Source: Clostridium oryzae (lineage in GTDB: Bacteria; Bacillota; Clostridia; Clostridiales; Clostridiaceae). Taken from it: a DNA stretch of 64,000 bases. A program made the position numbers and the translations under genes. Within the stretch, counting starts at the first letter, position 1. Each line of letters opens with the position of its first letter. The stretch is taken from NCBI RefSeq assembly GCF_002029235.1, contig NZ_MZGV01000013.1, positions 40,357 through 104,356 on the forward strand, given 5' to 3'. A model generated the notes under the pieces. It did not search any database, was not told where the DNA came from, and worked only from the letters and a program-made list of their open reading frames with translations. Shown piece by piece: positions 16,735 to 26,589 of this stretch.

Positions 16735-17622
16735 ATGAAGAATTGTAGAATTATTTCCATTGGAGATAACGTATGCGATAAGTATCTTTCTCGTGGAAAA
16801 ATGTATCCTGGTGGACAATGTGTGAATACCTGTGTTTATGCAAAAATGAATGGCACAGAGGCTGCATATCTTGGAAAGTATGGAAGTGATGAAGTAGCAG
16901 AACATGTACAGAATACCTTAGCACAGCTTGGAATTGATGATAGTCACAGCCGGCATTTTGAAGGTGAAAATGGTTTCGCCCTGGTTACTCTTAAAGACAA
17001 TGATCGTGTATTTCTTGGATCTAATAAAGGAGGAATAGCAAAAGAGTATTCTTTTGATTTTACACAGGAAGATTTTGATTATATCAAGAAATTTCAGATC
17101 ATTTATACGAATTTAAACTCTTATATTGAAGAAAATCTTGCAGAATTAAAAGCAACAGGCGTACCAATCGCATACGATTTTTCAATCAGATGGACAGATG
17201 AATACTTAGAAAAAGTATGTCCGTATATTACAATAGCTATTCTGTCCTGTGCTCATTTAACTCCTGAAAAACGTGAGGCTGAAATGAAAAAGGTTCAGGC
17301 TTATGGTGTTCCGATTGTACTTGGTACAATTGGTGAAGATGGTTCTTATGTTCTATATAAAAATCAATTTATTTATGCATCAGCAGTTCATGCAGATGAT
17401 GTCATCGATACTATGGGAGCAGGTGATTCTTATTTTGCGACTTTTCTTTGTTCACTTATGGAAGCTTCAGAAACAGGAGCACTTTTAGAAGGTCCTGATG
17501 AGGTAATGTTAGAGCGTTTGAAAGCTGCAATGAACAAAGGAGCAGTATTTTCGGCAAATGTATGTGCGATGGAAGGTGCATTTGGATATAGCACCGCGAT
17601 TGTAGGGAAAACAGAAGTATAA
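16735..17622 (+). CDS. PfkB-family sugar kinase (FrlD/FraD-like), copy 2
   Basis: About 295 residues from ATG 16735 (GGAGAGG five bases upstream); an ATG at 16717 would add six residues. PfkB features are the N-terminal SIGDNVCDKYLSRGKMYPGGQCVN and the C-terminal DTMGAGDSYFATF with catalytic D231. The N-terminal GDNVxDxY and GGxxVN pattern matches FrlD-type fructoselysine 6-kinases well. It follows the second deglycase by 39 bp. Together the pair would phosphorylate and then cleave the same Amadori substrate. Confidence 0.86.
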   Translation: MKNCRIISIGDNVCDKYLSRGKMYPGGQCVNTCVYAKMNGTEAAYLGKYGSDEVAEHVQNTLAQLGIDDSHSRHFEGENGFALVTLKDNDRVFLGSNKGGIAKEYSFDFTQEDFDYIKKFQIIYTNLNSYIEENLAELKATGVPIAYDFSIRWTDEYLEKVCPYITIAILSCAHLTPEKREAEMKKVQAYGVPIVLGTIGEDGSYVLYKNQFIYASAVHADDVIDTMGAGDSYFATFLCSLMEASETGALLEGPDEVMLERLKAAMNKGAVFSANVCAMEGAFGYSTAIVGKTEV

Positions 17623-17647
17623 TTAAGAATTAATGGAGGAAATAAAA

Positions 17648-18061
17648 ATGAAACCAGATGTATATGAAAATAAAAATGAAGGAATTCTTTGTGTTTATAA
17701 AAATGAAAAATGGTTAGTAAGTATTAAAAACTGGAAGCCTGACAATGATATTGAGGGTATTGCCCATTTAGAAATTCACCATTCTACAGATGAGCAGTTT
17801 ATTCTTTCTGCTGGTAAAGCAATTTTGATTACTGCTGAACGCGAATGTGACAAATTTAAAATCCAATTAACATTAATGGAAAAGGGAAAAGTTTATAATG
17901 TACCTGCTGAATGCTGGTTTTATTCAATAACACAGAAAGACACTAAGATGATGTATGTTCAGGATTCCAATTGCTCAATGGAAAATAGCGACTTTTGTGA
18001 TCTTTCAAAGGAAGAAATTGAATATATTCAGACAAATGCTCGTAAACTTTTCGAAAAATAA
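17648..18061 (+). CDS. Small cupin-like protein of the fructosamine operon
   Basis: About 137 residues starting at ATG 17648 behind GGAGG. Predicted mostly beta, with a cupin-like pattern: IAHLEIHHSTDEQFILSAGKAIL (metal-type His and Glu) followed by MEKGKVYNVPAECWF. Bacterial proteins of this type bind or isomerise sugars and small acids, but I do not recognise a named family and no activity can be stated. It sits between the second kinase and the HAD phosphatase with tight spacing, so it is very probably in the same operon. Confidence 0.65.
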   Translation: MKPDVYENKNEGILCVYKNEKWLVSIKNWKPDNDIEGIAHLEIHHSTDEQFILSAGKAILITAERECDKFKIQLTLMEKGKVYNVPAECWFYSITQKDTKMMYVQDSNCSMENSDFCDLSKEEIEYIQTNARKLFEK

Positions 18062-18073
18062 AAGGGGGCTAAT

Positions 18074-18724
18074 ATGGATAAAAAGTATGTCCTATTCGAT
18101 TTTGATGGAGTTATTGTAAATACAGAAGAAAGCAATGCTCAATATTTTGAACAAGCACTTGCTTGTTATGGTATTTATCTAACAGAGGAAGATCGTAATA
18201 ATTTAATTGGGACAAGTGATCGCTCTATTTTAGTTAGATTGCTGTCAAGAGCATCAAATCAAGTTACATTAGAGGAATTTACAAATAAGCGCAGACAAAT
18301 AGGTAACACATACGAAAATAGCTATATTGAACCTATGCCAGGATTAGTTTCTCTTATTAAAGATTTTAGACGAAAGGGAATTAAAACTGGGATTGTAACA
18401 TCAACGTCAACACGACTCATTATTATTGCATTGAATCGTATGAACATGATGTCATTATTCGATGTGATTATATGCGGTGATATGTGCACAAAAAGTAAGC
18501 CGGATCCACAGGGCTATTTAAAGGCTATGAACATACTTGATGCAAAACCAGAAGAATGTATTGTTATTGAAGATTCTTCTGTGGGAATTCGTGCAGCGAA
18601 AAGTGCTGGTGCATTTGTTGTAGCATATTGTGGTTCAGGTATTAAGCAAGATATCAGTGAAGCAGATATCTCGGTCGACTCATTCCTAGAATGCAATGAA
18701 AGGATAAAGAGTATGATCCCATAA
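18074..18724 (+). CDS. HAD-superfamily phosphatase/phosphoglucomutase-like protein
   Basis: A 216-residue HAD hydrolase with motif I FDFDGVIVNTEE (nucleophile D9), motif II TSTST, motif III KSKPDP and motif IV EDSSVGIRAAKSAG. The cap arrangement resembles the beta-phosphoglucomutase/sugar-phosphatase group. As the last gene of the fructosamine operon it may dephosphorylate or salvage a sugar phosphate. AAGGGGG precedes the ATG and a terminator follows, marking the end of the transcription unit. Confidence 0.83.
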   Translation: MDKKYVLFDFDGVIVNTEESNAQYFEQALACYGIYLTEEDRNNLIGTSDRSILVRLLSRASNQVTLEEFTNKRRQIGNTYENSYIEPMPGLVSLIKDFRRKGIKTGIVTSTSTRLIIIALNRMNMMSLFDVIICGDMCTKSKPDPQGYLKAMNILDAKPEECIVIEDSSVGIRAAKSAGAFVVAYCGSGIKQDISEADISVDSFLECNERIKSMIP

Positions 18725-18746
18725 AACCTTTTATATAGCAACATAG

Positions 18747-18792
18747 AGAACGTTCGTTTTTATCAAATGATAGAAAATGGACGTTCTTTTTT
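18747..18792 (+). terminator. Intrinsic terminator of the main fructosamine operon
   Basis: AGAACGT and ACGTTCT arms, with inner TTTTATCA/TGATAGAAAA pairing, are followed by a run of Ts. It lies 22 bp after the HAD gene. Confidence 0.8.
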
Positions 18793-18832
18793 ACTCTTTA
18801 GAAATTTATGTATTTTGCCAATTGTGGATAAT
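18792..18832 (+). repeat. Post-terminator repeat motif with DnaA-box-like end
   Basis: TTTAGAAATTTATGTATTTT, then GCCAATTGTGGATAA, directly after the terminator. It contains TGTGGATAA, the exact complement of the DnaA box TTATCCACA, and matches motifs at 10459 and 33976 (minus). Confidence 0.55.
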
Positions 18833-18951
18833 TAGAATTCATATTTTGTTAAAAATATATATACTCAGGTGTCATAGAGCCGTATTAGAATATAAATCAA
18901 AGTAAAGGAACAATAAAAATAAACCACAGAGTAAGGAAGGGGAAAACAGTC

Positions 18952-20694
18952 ATGATAAAGCTATATAGGAATCTTAAGCTTAGAAATAAAATATTAATTC
19001 CGTTAATAGTTTTCACAGCATCAATAATTTTGATAGGGTTTACAGCAATAATTTCTATATCTACACTAAATACGAACATAAAAGAGCTAAACACGGGAGA
19101 AGTAACGCCTATCGGGTATCTGGAAAATGCAAAGTCAAGCATTGAAAGTATAAATTCACAGTTAATGGGCTTCAATAATTCAAGTACATCTGCTAAAAAT
19201 AATCTTCAACAGACTACATCGACATATAATACAGATTTATTAAATAATATAAATAAGTACATAAAGATAAGCGGCGATACAAAAGGATTAAAAAGTACAT
19301 ATGCTAGTTATGAAACAGCATTAAATAATCTTATAACTTATTACCAGAAAAACGGTAGTACTATGCAGCAATTAAAACCTAGTGCCAAGGGTCAGAGTAA
19401 GCAGGGAACATTTACGCAAATGGACAAGTTTAGAAGTAATAGCCAAAAGCTCACACAGAAAATAGATAGCTTAACTAAGGTTCATATAAAGAATTCTAAG
19501 TCGGCATATAGTGCAAGCCAAAAGATATTCAATAGTGCTATAGCAAGTACCATAATGAGTATAGTTTTAGTAATACTAATATCACTAGTTATCTGCCTAT
19601 TTACGATAATATCTGTAACAAGACCATTAAAGAAAGTCACAGAAAAGTTAAAAGAGATCTCCAGCAGCGGAGGAGATTTAACAAAGCGTATAGATTACGA
19701 CAGTAAAGATGAGATTGGAGAGTTAAGTAATTCCTTTGATTTATTTATGAATAAACTACAATTTATGATAAAGGATATTTCAGTATCAACGGGTTCAATT
19801 TCAACTTCAGCACAGGTGCTGTCACAGACGACAAAGGAATCCACTGCAGCACTTGATAATATCTCAGCATCAACCGAAACTATTGCAGATGGAGCTAGTG
19901 AAAATACCTCTGCTATAGAAGAGATTACATCACATGTAGCTGAGATAGCTAAGTTTTCGGAAGAGACAGTACAGATTAGCAGTACTACGAGTAAAAGTTG
20001 TGAAATAGCAACAGTATCAGCTAGTGAAAGTATTGAACAGCTGGATAGCATATATGGAGCGATGAACAATATAAAAGAGTCGGCGGAACAGGTTGAGACA
20101 CTTATAGATTCGTTAGATAAATCCTCTGATAAGATATCGGCTGCTGTACAACTTATTGAGTCTATAGCTGAGCAGACTAATATGCTAGCGTTAAATGCTG
20201 CAATTGAAGCTGCCAGAGCAGGAGAAAATGGAAAAGGCTTTGCGGTAGTATCAGAGCAGATAAGGAAACTAGCTGATGAAAGCTCAGAAGCAGCAAAGGT
20301 TATTGAAAATATGGTAAAGGACAACAAATCAAATGCGGTTAAGGCTGTAGATGCAGTTTCGAAAATGGATAGCTCTATCATTAGTGGTGTAGATAAAACA
20401 AGAACAGCAAATGAGAATGTTAAAGGAATAATTGAAAGCATGAGAAGTGTTATGACAGAAGTTGAGAAAATTGATAACTATATAAATGAACAAGCATCTA
20501 ATATAGATCAAATAAATAAAGCTATGGATGATATAGCTTCTAATATATCCAGCTCGGCTGAAGTGAGTCAGAATATAAATGGAAGTGTAGAGGAACAGCT
20601 TCAAGGTATGAAACAGATAGAATTAAATGCAGCAGAAATTACGAATATGATAGAAAAGCTTGACAATATAGCAGGTAGTTTTATTGTAGAGTAG
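18952..20694 (+). CDS. Methyl-accepting chemotaxis protein
   Basis: A 580-residue transmembrane chemoreceptor. The first membrane span covers about residues 12-34, then an external helical sensor of the four-helix-bundle type to about 190, a second span at about 193-217, a HAMP domain ([25 protein letters not shown]), and the cytoplasmic signalling rod. The conserved hairpin tip [19 protein letters not shown] begins near residue 407. The ligand cannot be predicted. GGAAGGGG lies upstream of the ATG. It is a single-gene unit between two terminators. Confidence 0.93.
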   Translation: MIKLYRNLKLRNKILIPLIVFTASIILIGFTAIISISTLNTNIKELNTGEVTPIGYLENAKSSIESINSQLMGFNNSSTSAKNNLQQTTSTYNTDLLNNINKYIKISGDTKGLKSTYASYETALNNLITYYQKNGSTMQQLKPSAKGQSKQGTFTQMDKFRSNSQKLTQKIDSLTKVHIKNSKSAYSASQKIFNSAIASTIMSIVLVILISLVICLFTIISVTRPLKKVTEKLKEISSSGGDLTKRIDYDSKDEIGELSNSFDLFMNKLQFMIKDISVSTGSISTSAQVLSQTTKESTAALDNISASTETIADGASENTSAIEEITSHVAEIAKFSEETVQISSTTSKSCEIATVSASESIEQLDSIYGAMNNIKESAEQVETLIDSLDKSSDKISAAVQLIESIAEQTNMLALNAAIEAARAGENGKGFAVVSEQIRKLADESSEAAKVIENMVKDNKSNAVKAVDAVSKMDSSIISGVDKTRTANENVKGIIESMRSVMTEVEKIDNYINEQASNIDQINKAMDDIASNISSSAEVSQNINGSVEEQLQGMKQIELNAAEITNMIEKLDNIAGSFIVE

Positions 20695-20710
20695 ATGAGG
20701 GATAGGAAAC

Positions 20711-20793
20711 CTTCATCGGCTGGAAACGATGAAGTATGTTATTAAGTGAAACTTAGTGAAGGATGCAGTGTAAAGATTCTTCACTGTTTTTTT
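20711..20793 (+). terminator. Hairpin pair and terminator after the chemoreceptor gene
   Basis: A first stem CTTCATCG/CGATGAAG (20711-20734) has no T tract. A second, CAGTG...CACTG at 20766-20786, is followed by eight Ts and is the likely terminator. Confidence 0.65.
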
Positions 20794-20984
20794 GCTTTAT
20801 ATAAAGTTTTGTACTAAATATATACAAAGTATGACTCAAACTCCAGCATTAAATACTTAATTAAGTTTAGCATATATAACTTTATTACACTGCTCTTGCT
20901 AGGAGCTTCTGGTATTCTATTGTTGATGTAACTGACACAATAAAAAAATGCTCTCATATAATATAATATGAGGGGGTGGAACGC

Positions 20985-21245
20985 TTGGACTGTAGCAAGA
21001 ACTCTGTAACGGGAGGAGAACTAGCTATATTAGCTTCCGTTGTAGCAGTTTTACTAGCAAAAAATTTAAATCAGGATCAGATTGAGGTAGTGGCGGCTTT
21101 CCTATCAGCTGTTTCATCCGCTATGGCTACTATAATTGTTCAGGATGAAGCTATTAAGACTGAAAACGAAAATGAGAAGAAAAAGAATGAAATAAAGCAG
21201 CAAATATGTGAATTAAAAAAGCAGCTTAAGGATTTAGGCTGCTAA
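20985..21245 (+). CDS. Small conserved-type membrane-associated protein, function unknown
   Basis: 86 residues from TTG 20985; a GTG at 20976 overlaps the AGGGGG ribosome site and is rejected. It has a hydrophobic segment (GGELAILASVVAVLLAKNL, about residues 9-27), a second apolar stretch (VVAAFLSAVSSAMATIIV), and a charged C-terminal helix rich in Lys and Glu with coiled-coil character. I do not recognise a named function. A promoter-like TATAAT lies just upstream. It converges on the YitT gene with an 8-bp gap. Confidence 0.7.
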   Translation: MDCSKNSVTGGELAILASVVAVLLAKNLNQDQIEVVAAFLSAVSSAMATIIVQDEAIKTENENEKKKNEIKQQICELKKQLKDLGC

Positions 21246-21252
21246 ATAGAAA

Positions 21253-22110
21253 CTATAAATCTGATTTGAAACCAAGGCCTCGCACTTCAGAGGTATCGAA
21301 AATAGTAAAGAAGGCTTTGTCATCGATATATGATACGGCCTTTTTCAAATTTGGAAGTTCAGCTAGAGATATTACGCAGAAGATTACTCGCTTTTCCTTG
21401 TGTGTAAATGCACCCTCGCCATAGAGGTAAGTTATACCGCGTTTAACTTTATTCATTATATAATCTCTTACTTCGTTTTCCTTGTCTGTTATTATTATTA
21501 CACATTTTGATCTGTTAAAGCCCTTTATTACATAATCCAGAACGAAAGAAGAAATATACATGGCAATAAGAGTATACAGCGCACTAGGAAGTCCAAAAAT
21601 AAAAGCGCTGATAGCTACGATGAAAAAGTTAATATAGAAATTTGTTTTTCCAACATTAAAGTTTGAGTTATGTTTTCTTATAACCATTGAAATAATATCT
21701 AGTCCGCCCGTAGAACCGTGATGAGTAAAAACAAGTCCGTAACCAATCCCGTTTACAACACCACCATATATACAATACAGCAGTTTATCATTTATATGCA
21801 GTATATTAGATATGGGATTAGTTATCACAAGAGCTGCAGATAAGGTTATAGTTCCTACAAATGTATATATCATAAATCTTTTATTAAGCTTCATAAATCC
21901 TAGAACAAATAGAGGTATATTAATCAATAAAACAAGATAACCTGCGTCTATACCGAAAAGATATTGGAAAATTAATGCTATGCCGCTGGCACCTCCACTT
22001 AGGAGTTTAGCATGGGCTAGAAACATATTTATACCGACTGCACCTAATATGCTGCCGAGGAATATGAAAAAAATATCCGTTAAATTAGTTTTATAAAATG
22101 ATTTATTCAT
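21253..22110 (-). CDS. YitT-family membrane protein (DUF161/DUF2179)
   Basis: 285 residues with about six membrane spans in the first 200, including FLGSILGAVGINMFLAHAKLLSGGASGIALI, and a cytoplasmic C-terminal DUF2179 domain (CVIIITDKENEVRDYIMNKVKRGITYLYGEGAFT). The family is widespread in Firmicutes; transport has been proposed but the substrate is unknown. Length and domain order are typical. It is monocistronic and convergent with the small protein gene. Confidence 0.9.
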   Translation of the reverse strand: MNKSFYKTNLTDIFFIFLGSILGAVGINMFLAHAKLLSGGASGIALIFQYLFGIDAGYLVLLINIPLFVLGFMKLNKRFMIYTFVGTITLSAALVITNPISNILHINDKLLYCIYGGVVNGIGYGLVFTHHGSTGGLDIISMVIRKHNSNFNVGKTNFYINFFIVAISAFIFGLPSALYTLIAMYISSFVLDYVIKGFNRSKCVIIITDKENEVRDYIMNKVKRGITYLYGEGAFTHKEKRVIFCVISLAELPNLKKAVSYIDDKAFFTIFDTSEVRGLGFKSDL

Positions 22111-22292
22111 AATGACACCTCTTATAAGTCTATTTGGTTAAAATTAACTTATAACCCATGTTGATCTTAATTTAATTATACAGGCTATCCATAGTATTTT
22201 CAATAAATGTAGATATTATAAAATTTTACTTATAAAATACTGTTTTATACACATTATAATAATAAAACAAGTTAAAGAAATGCGGCGATATT

Positions 22293-23003
22293 ATGTATAA
22301 AACAAGAATAATATTAGTTATGGTAATCATACTTGTACTGGGTCCTCCCTTACAGATAAGTGCTAATGAAGGACCTTCGGCTAACTATGATAAAGTTATA
22401 TATCTTACTTTTGATGATGGACCAAGCAGTACAACAAATACAATATTAGATATACTAGATGACAATGATATAAAGGCTACTTTTTTCATTATAGGATGTA
22501 AAATAAAAGGTAATGAGAATGTAATTCGTAGAATAAAAAAAGAAGGGCATAGTATAGGACTTCATTCCTACACACATAAATGCAGAAAGATATATTCGGA
22601 TAAAGAAGATTTTATTAAAGAAATGTATATGACAAGGGACGCATTATGTAAAATAACTGGTGAGAAGTATAATGTAATAAGGTTTCCTAGTGGGAGTAAA
22701 GGCCATCTTAATGAAAATATGCTGGAAATTTTACATCTGTGTAATTTCAGAACCTATGATTGGAATATGAGCGTATCTGATGGAATAAACTACAAAATTC
22801 CACCATACAGACTATTTAGGGAGGCTACTTCCAAAAAGAAGAAGCCTAATACCATATTCATGTTAATGCATTGTGATCAACCAAATAAAAATACCTGTGA
22901 AGCACTTCAGAACATAATTGATTACTATAGAAACGATGGTTATACCTTTCAAGCTATAAAAGACGAAACAAGAGAATTTTATTTTCCTTTTAGTAAAAAA
23001 TAG
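22293..23003 (+). CDS. Polysaccharide deacetylase (NodB/CE4 family), exported
   Basis: 236 residues with an N-terminal hydrophobic signal (IILVMVIILVLGPPLQISA). The NodB domain is marked by IYLTFDDGPSS (catalytic and metal Asp), ATFFIIG, and HSYTH (metal histidines), with RFPSGSKG and HCDQPN near the end. Such enzymes remove N-acetyl groups from peptidoglycan or chitin-like glycans at the cell surface. The Shine-Dalgarno is weak. Deacetylation of wall N-acetylglucosamine is the usual clostridial role; the precise substrate is not visible. Confidence 0.88.
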   Translation: MYKTRIILVMVIILVLGPPLQISANEGPSANYDKVIYLTFDDGPSSTTNTILDILDDNDIKATFFIIGCKIKGNENVIRRIKKEGHSIGLHSYTHKCRKIYSDKEDFIKEMYMTRDALCKITGEKYNVIRFPSGSKGHLNENMLEILHLCNFRTYDWNMSVSDGINYKIPPYRLFREATSKKKKPNTIFMLMHCDQPNKNTCEALQNIIDYYRNDGYTFQAIKDETREFYFPFSKK

Positions 23004-23157
23004 TTATATAATTTACTATTCAGTTATTGTATAATAAAAATTGGTTAAGCAATTTAGTGGATAGCTAGGATGAATTTTAGCTATCCATTTTTGTTATTTA
23101 TTTAGAATATGTACGAGCATTATAAAATGCTAAAGCAAAAATTAAGAAGGTATGAAC

Positions 23158-24108
23158 ATGGTATTATTAAATTCATTAAGCGGAGTACTGAGTATTGTAA
23201 TAATGATTGCTATAGGTTATGTACTGAAATACAAGGGTTGGTTCAGTGAGGAATCTTCGAAACTGATATCAAGACTTGTAATTATTGTAGCGCTGCCGCC
23301 GTTAATGCTCTCCACAGTGCTTACTAATCTCAGTCGGAACGAGTTTATAACTATGGGTAAAGGCGTAGTTGTTCCTTTGCTTTCGATAAGTATATGCTAT
23401 ATTATTTCGGTGTTATTATCTCGAATGATCGGAATAAACAGAGAGCATAGAGGACTTTTTATTTCTATGTTTTTTAATTCCAATACTATATTTATAGGTC
23501 TGCCGGTAAACCTATCACTGTTTGGAGAAAAGAGTGTGCCCTTTGTGCTGCTATATTATATTGCAAATACTACTTTTTTCTGGACGCTTGGAGTCTATTA
23601 TATAGCAAATACATCAAGTAAGATAAAGAAACAAAAGTTGATCAGCATTCAGAGTATAAAAAGAATAATGTCGCCGCCGCTGATGGGATACATATTAGCT
23701 TTGATACTACTTTTATTAAATATAAAGCTGCCAAAGTTTATTATGGATACTGCTAAGTACTTGGGGAATATGACTACGCCATTGTCTATGATATTTATAG
23801 GAATATGTATATTTTCTGTATCTATAAAAGATGTAAAACTCACTAAAGATATGGTAGCTATAATCATAGGAAGATTTATAATTTCACCTCTTACAGTATT
23901 TTTGTTATCAATAGTTATACCTATTCCAAGACTTATGAGGGAAGTATTTATAATTCAGGCTGCTATGCCGGTTATGACAAATACAAGTATAATAGCAAAA
24001 GCATACGATGCTGATGCTGAGTACTCAGCGGTTATGACTGTTGTTACCACTGTACTTTCATTAATTACTGTACCAATATACATGCTTTTAATGAGCAGCA
24101 TTAGATAA
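23158..24108 (+). CDS. AEC-family (auxin efflux carrier type) membrane transporter
   Basis: About 316 residues with ten predicted spans. Family features are the N-terminal GYVLKYKGWFSEESSKLISRL, FNSNTIFIGLPV and the C-terminal AAMPVMTNTSIIAKAYDADAEYSA. Bacterial members export malate or other organic acids. I take ATG 23158, eight bases after AGAAGG, over the ATG at 23152, which sits one base from it. The substrate is unknown. The gene ends just before a palindromic repeat shared with convergent thrS. Confidence 0.88.
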   Translation: MVLLNSLSGVLSIVIMIAIGYVLKYKGWFSEESSKLISRLVIIVALPPLMLSTVLTNLSRNEFITMGKGVVVPLLSISICYIISVLLSRMIGINREHRGLFISMFFNSNTIFIGLPVNLSLFGEKSVPFVLLYYIANTTFFWTLGVYYIANTSSKIKKQKLISIQSIKRIMSPPLMGYILALILLLLNIKLPKFIMDTAKYLGNMTTPLSMIFIGICIFSVSIKDVKLTKDMVAIIIGRFIISPLTVFLLSIVIPIPRLMREVFIIQAAMPVMTNTSIIAKAYDADAEYSAVMTVVTTVLSLITVPIYMLLMSSIR

Positions 24109-24129
24109 TTAGGAATTAGGAATTAAGGA

Positions 24130-24153
24130 AGAAATTCTGCAATGCAGAATTTC
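24130..24153. repeat. Palindrome AGAAATTCTGC-AT-GCAGAATTTCT
   Basis: A perfect 11-bp inverted repeat between the AEC gene and the converging thrS gene. It could stop both transcripts. It belongs to the dispersed AAATTCTGC palindrome family of this chromosome. Confidence 0.65.
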
Positions 24154-24205
24154 TATATCTACAATCAAAATTTATCATTACTAATTTTTCTATTGTTAAT
24201 GGCCT

Positions 24206-26110
24206 TTATAATGATTTTTCTTTTATCTCTTTCTTAATTCTTTCGATAAATCCATTTACCGAAACTTCGCCTTCATCGCCTGCACGGCTTCTTAATGAGA
24301 TGCTCTTATCGTTCTGTTCCTTTTCACCTATTACAGCAATATAAGGCACCCTTTCATTTCTGGCAACTCTTATTTTATAACCGATTTTTTCATCACTGTT
24401 ATCAATTTCAATCCTTATGCCTTCAGCTTTTAGCTTTTCAGCTACTTCATTGCAGTAAGGCTCAAATTTATCGGATATAGGCAGTAGTTTCGCTTGAACA
24501 GGAGAAATCCATACAGGAAATTTACCAGCAAATTGTTCGATAAGTCTAGCGATAAATCTCTCAAGACTTCCAAAGATAGCTCTGTGTATAACTATAGGTC
24601 TATGCTTTTCTCCGTCTTTTCCTATATAAGTTAAATCAAACCTTTGAGGAAGCTGAAAATCAAGCTGAATTGTACCACACTGCCAGCTTCTGCCGAGGCA
24701 GTCTTTAAGATGAAAGTCTATCTTTGGACCATAGAAGGCACCATCACCCTCATTTATTTTATATTCAAGGTTAGTTTCGTCTAAGGCGGCTTTTAACGAA
24801 CTTTCAGCTAATGCCCAGTCTTCATCAGATCCCATAGAATCCTCAGGCCTTGTAGAAAGCTCTACTGTGTATTCAAAGCCGAATCTTGTATATATCTCAT
24901 GGACAAGGTCAATTACGGATTTTATTTCACTAGTTATCTGTTCAGGCAGCATGAATATATGAGCATCATCCTGAGTAAAGGATCTTACTCGTTGAAGACC
25001 GCTCAATGCCCCTGATAGTTCATGTCTATGGACTCTTCCCATTTCGGCGGCTCTTATTGGAAATTCTTTGTACGAATGAACTTCAGATTTGTACACGAGC
25101 ATTCCGCCAGGGCAGTTCATCGGTTTGATAGCATAATCTTCATCATCGATACTAACAGTGTACATGTTCTCTTTATAATGGAACCAGTGTCCAGAAGTTT
25201 CCCAAAGCTGTCGGTTAAGAATTATTGGAGTCTCTATTTCTATATATCCATATTTTCTATGAAGCTCTCTCCAATAATCAATAAGCAGATTTTTTAATGT
25301 TACGCCCTTAGGCAGAAAGAAAGGAAATCCAGGACCTTCATCCATTAATGCAAATAACTTTAATTCTTTGCCCAGTTTTCTATGGTCTCTAAGTTTAGCT
25401 TCTTCAAGCATTTTAAGATACTCATCCAATTGACTCTTTTTAGGGAATGCAGTCCCGTACACTCTCTGAAGCATCTTGTTTTTTTCGTTTCCGCGCCAAT
25501 AAGCACCTGCAACAGACTGAAGCTTAAAGGCTTTTACATAGAAAGTCGAAGGCACATGTGGTCCGGCGCATAGATCAATGAAGTCTCCCTGTTTATAAAA
25601 AGATATAACGGATTCTTCAGAAAGATCATTTATCAGCTCAACCTTATATGGCTCATTTTTTTCTTCCATAAGTTTTATTGCTTCCGCTCTTGGAAGGACA
25701 AACTTTTCAAGTTTAAGATCTTCTTTAACTATATTGTTCATCTCATTTTCTAGTTTTTCGAGAGTGTCCATAGTGAAAGGTTCCTCTGAGTCGAAATCAT
25801 AGTAAAAACCATTTTCAATAGAAGGTCCAATAGTAAGTTTTACGTTTGGATACAGTCTTTTAACGGCCTGAGCAAGTATATGTGAAGCAGTGTGTCTTAA
25901 GGCTGCTAGACCATCAGCATCATCTGCTGTTAAAATTTCAAGAGAACAATCTTTATCTATGGTTGTTGATAGCTCCGTAACTTTTTCGTCTATTTTTGCA
26001 ACTAAAGCCTTTTTGGCTAATCCGTGACTAAGTTTTTCAGCTACAGCTAAAGCGGTGGTGTTATTTTCAACCTCTATAAAGCTGTTGTCTTTTAATCTTA
26101 TTTTTATCAT
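24206..26110 (-). CDS. thrS: Threonyl-tRNA synthetase
   Basis: 634 residues with the full ThrRS architecture: TGS domain (1-62), tRNA-editing SAD domain (HTASHILAQAVKRLY; DLCAGPHVPST), class II catalytic core (ETPIILNRQLWETSGHW; YAIKPMNCPGG with the zinc Cys; RMGRVHRHELSG-type motif 2 as AAEMGRVHRHELSG; motif 3 RAIFGSLERF) and a C-terminal anticodon domain. It charges tRNA-Thr in the cytoplasm. The gene is preceded by a T-box leader, so it is induced when tRNA-Thr is uncharged. An AGGAGG site lies before the ATG. Confidence 0.98.
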   Translation of the reverse strand: MIKIRLKDNSFIEVENNTTALAVAEKLSHGLAKKALVAKIDEKVTELSTTIDKDCSLEILTADDADGLAALRHTASHILAQAVKRLYPNVKLTIGPSIENGFYYDFDSEEPFTMDTLEKLENEMNNIVKEDLKLEKFVLPRAEAIKLMEEKNEPYKVELINDLSEESVISFYKQGDFIDLCAGPHVPSTFYVKAFKLQSVAGAYWRGNEKNKMLQRVYGTAFPKKSQLDEYLKMLEEAKLRDHRKLGKELKLFALMDEGPGFPFFLPKGVTLKNLLIDYWRELHRKYGYIEIETPIILNRQLWETSGHWFHYKENMYTVSIDDEDYAIKPMNCPGGMLVYKSEVHSYKEFPIRAAEMGRVHRHELSGALSGLQRVRSFTQDDAHIFMLPEQITSEIKSVIDLVHEIYTRFGFEYTVELSTRPEDSMGSDEDWALAESSLKAALDETNLEYKINEGDGAFYGPKIDFHLKDCLGRSWQCGTIQLDFQLPQRFDLTYIGKDGEKHRPIVIHRAIFGSLERFIARLIEQFAGKFPVWISPVQAKLLPISDKFEPYCNEVAEKLKAEGIRIEIDNSDEKIGYKIRVARNERVPYIAVIGEKEQNDKSISLRSRAGDEGEVSVNGFIERIKKEIKEKSL

Positions 26111-26198
26111 AGCAAGTCCTCCTTTATATTTAAGGGGACATAATTCATGTTGAAAGTCCCCAATTATTGGCTTAGTAATTCGCGAAGCTCCACAAAAT

Positions 26199-26437
26199 AA
26201 AAACCCCGTCCCTATACAAGGGACGAGGTTGCCGTGGTTCCACCCAAATTACAGATACAACAAAAAAGCATCTGTGTCTCAATCCGATAACGCTGGAAGC
26301 GGAGATATCTAATTCAATTCAATACTCAACTCAAAGGTGGTTTTCAACAAAACTTATCTAAGAAACTTTTCAGCCGGTGAGTTTCTCTCTCTTAAGACAG
26401 TAGTTTGCATACTCTTCCTTATCACAGTTTTTATATT
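26199..26437 (-). ncRNA. T-box riboswitch leader of thrS
   Basis: Read on the minus strand, the leader contains the T-box core GGGTGGAACCACGG. This is followed by the terminator CCTCGTCCCTTGTATAGGGA with CGGGG and a T tract (26199-26232). A plausible threonine specifier ACC lies in AAAACCACC near 26335. Uncharged tRNA-Thr would stabilise the antiterminator and switch on thrS. Confidence 0.92.
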
Positions 26438-26443
26438 AAACAT

Positions 26444-26472
26444 ATTATAGTTCTATGGAGAATGTGTGTCAA
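26444..26472 (-). promoter_or_regulatory. thrS promoter
   Basis: On the minus strand TTGACA (26472-26467) and TATAAT (26449-26444) are separated by exactly 17 nt, a consensus sigma-A promoter feeding the T-box leader. Confidence 0.85.
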
Positions 26473-26589
26473 TATTGAACTTCTACGAAAAGTTAATTTT
26501 TGAGTAGAATTTTTATTTTTTTATTTACATATAAATATAATGACCAATACACTATTAAATGCATATAAAATTAGGGGGAGGGTTGAAAT

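Noticed and set aside
19695..20441. 248-codon minus-strand frame opposite the chemoreceptor
   Set aside because: Ser/Ala/Ile-rich shadow of the coiled-coil signalling domain with no start context.
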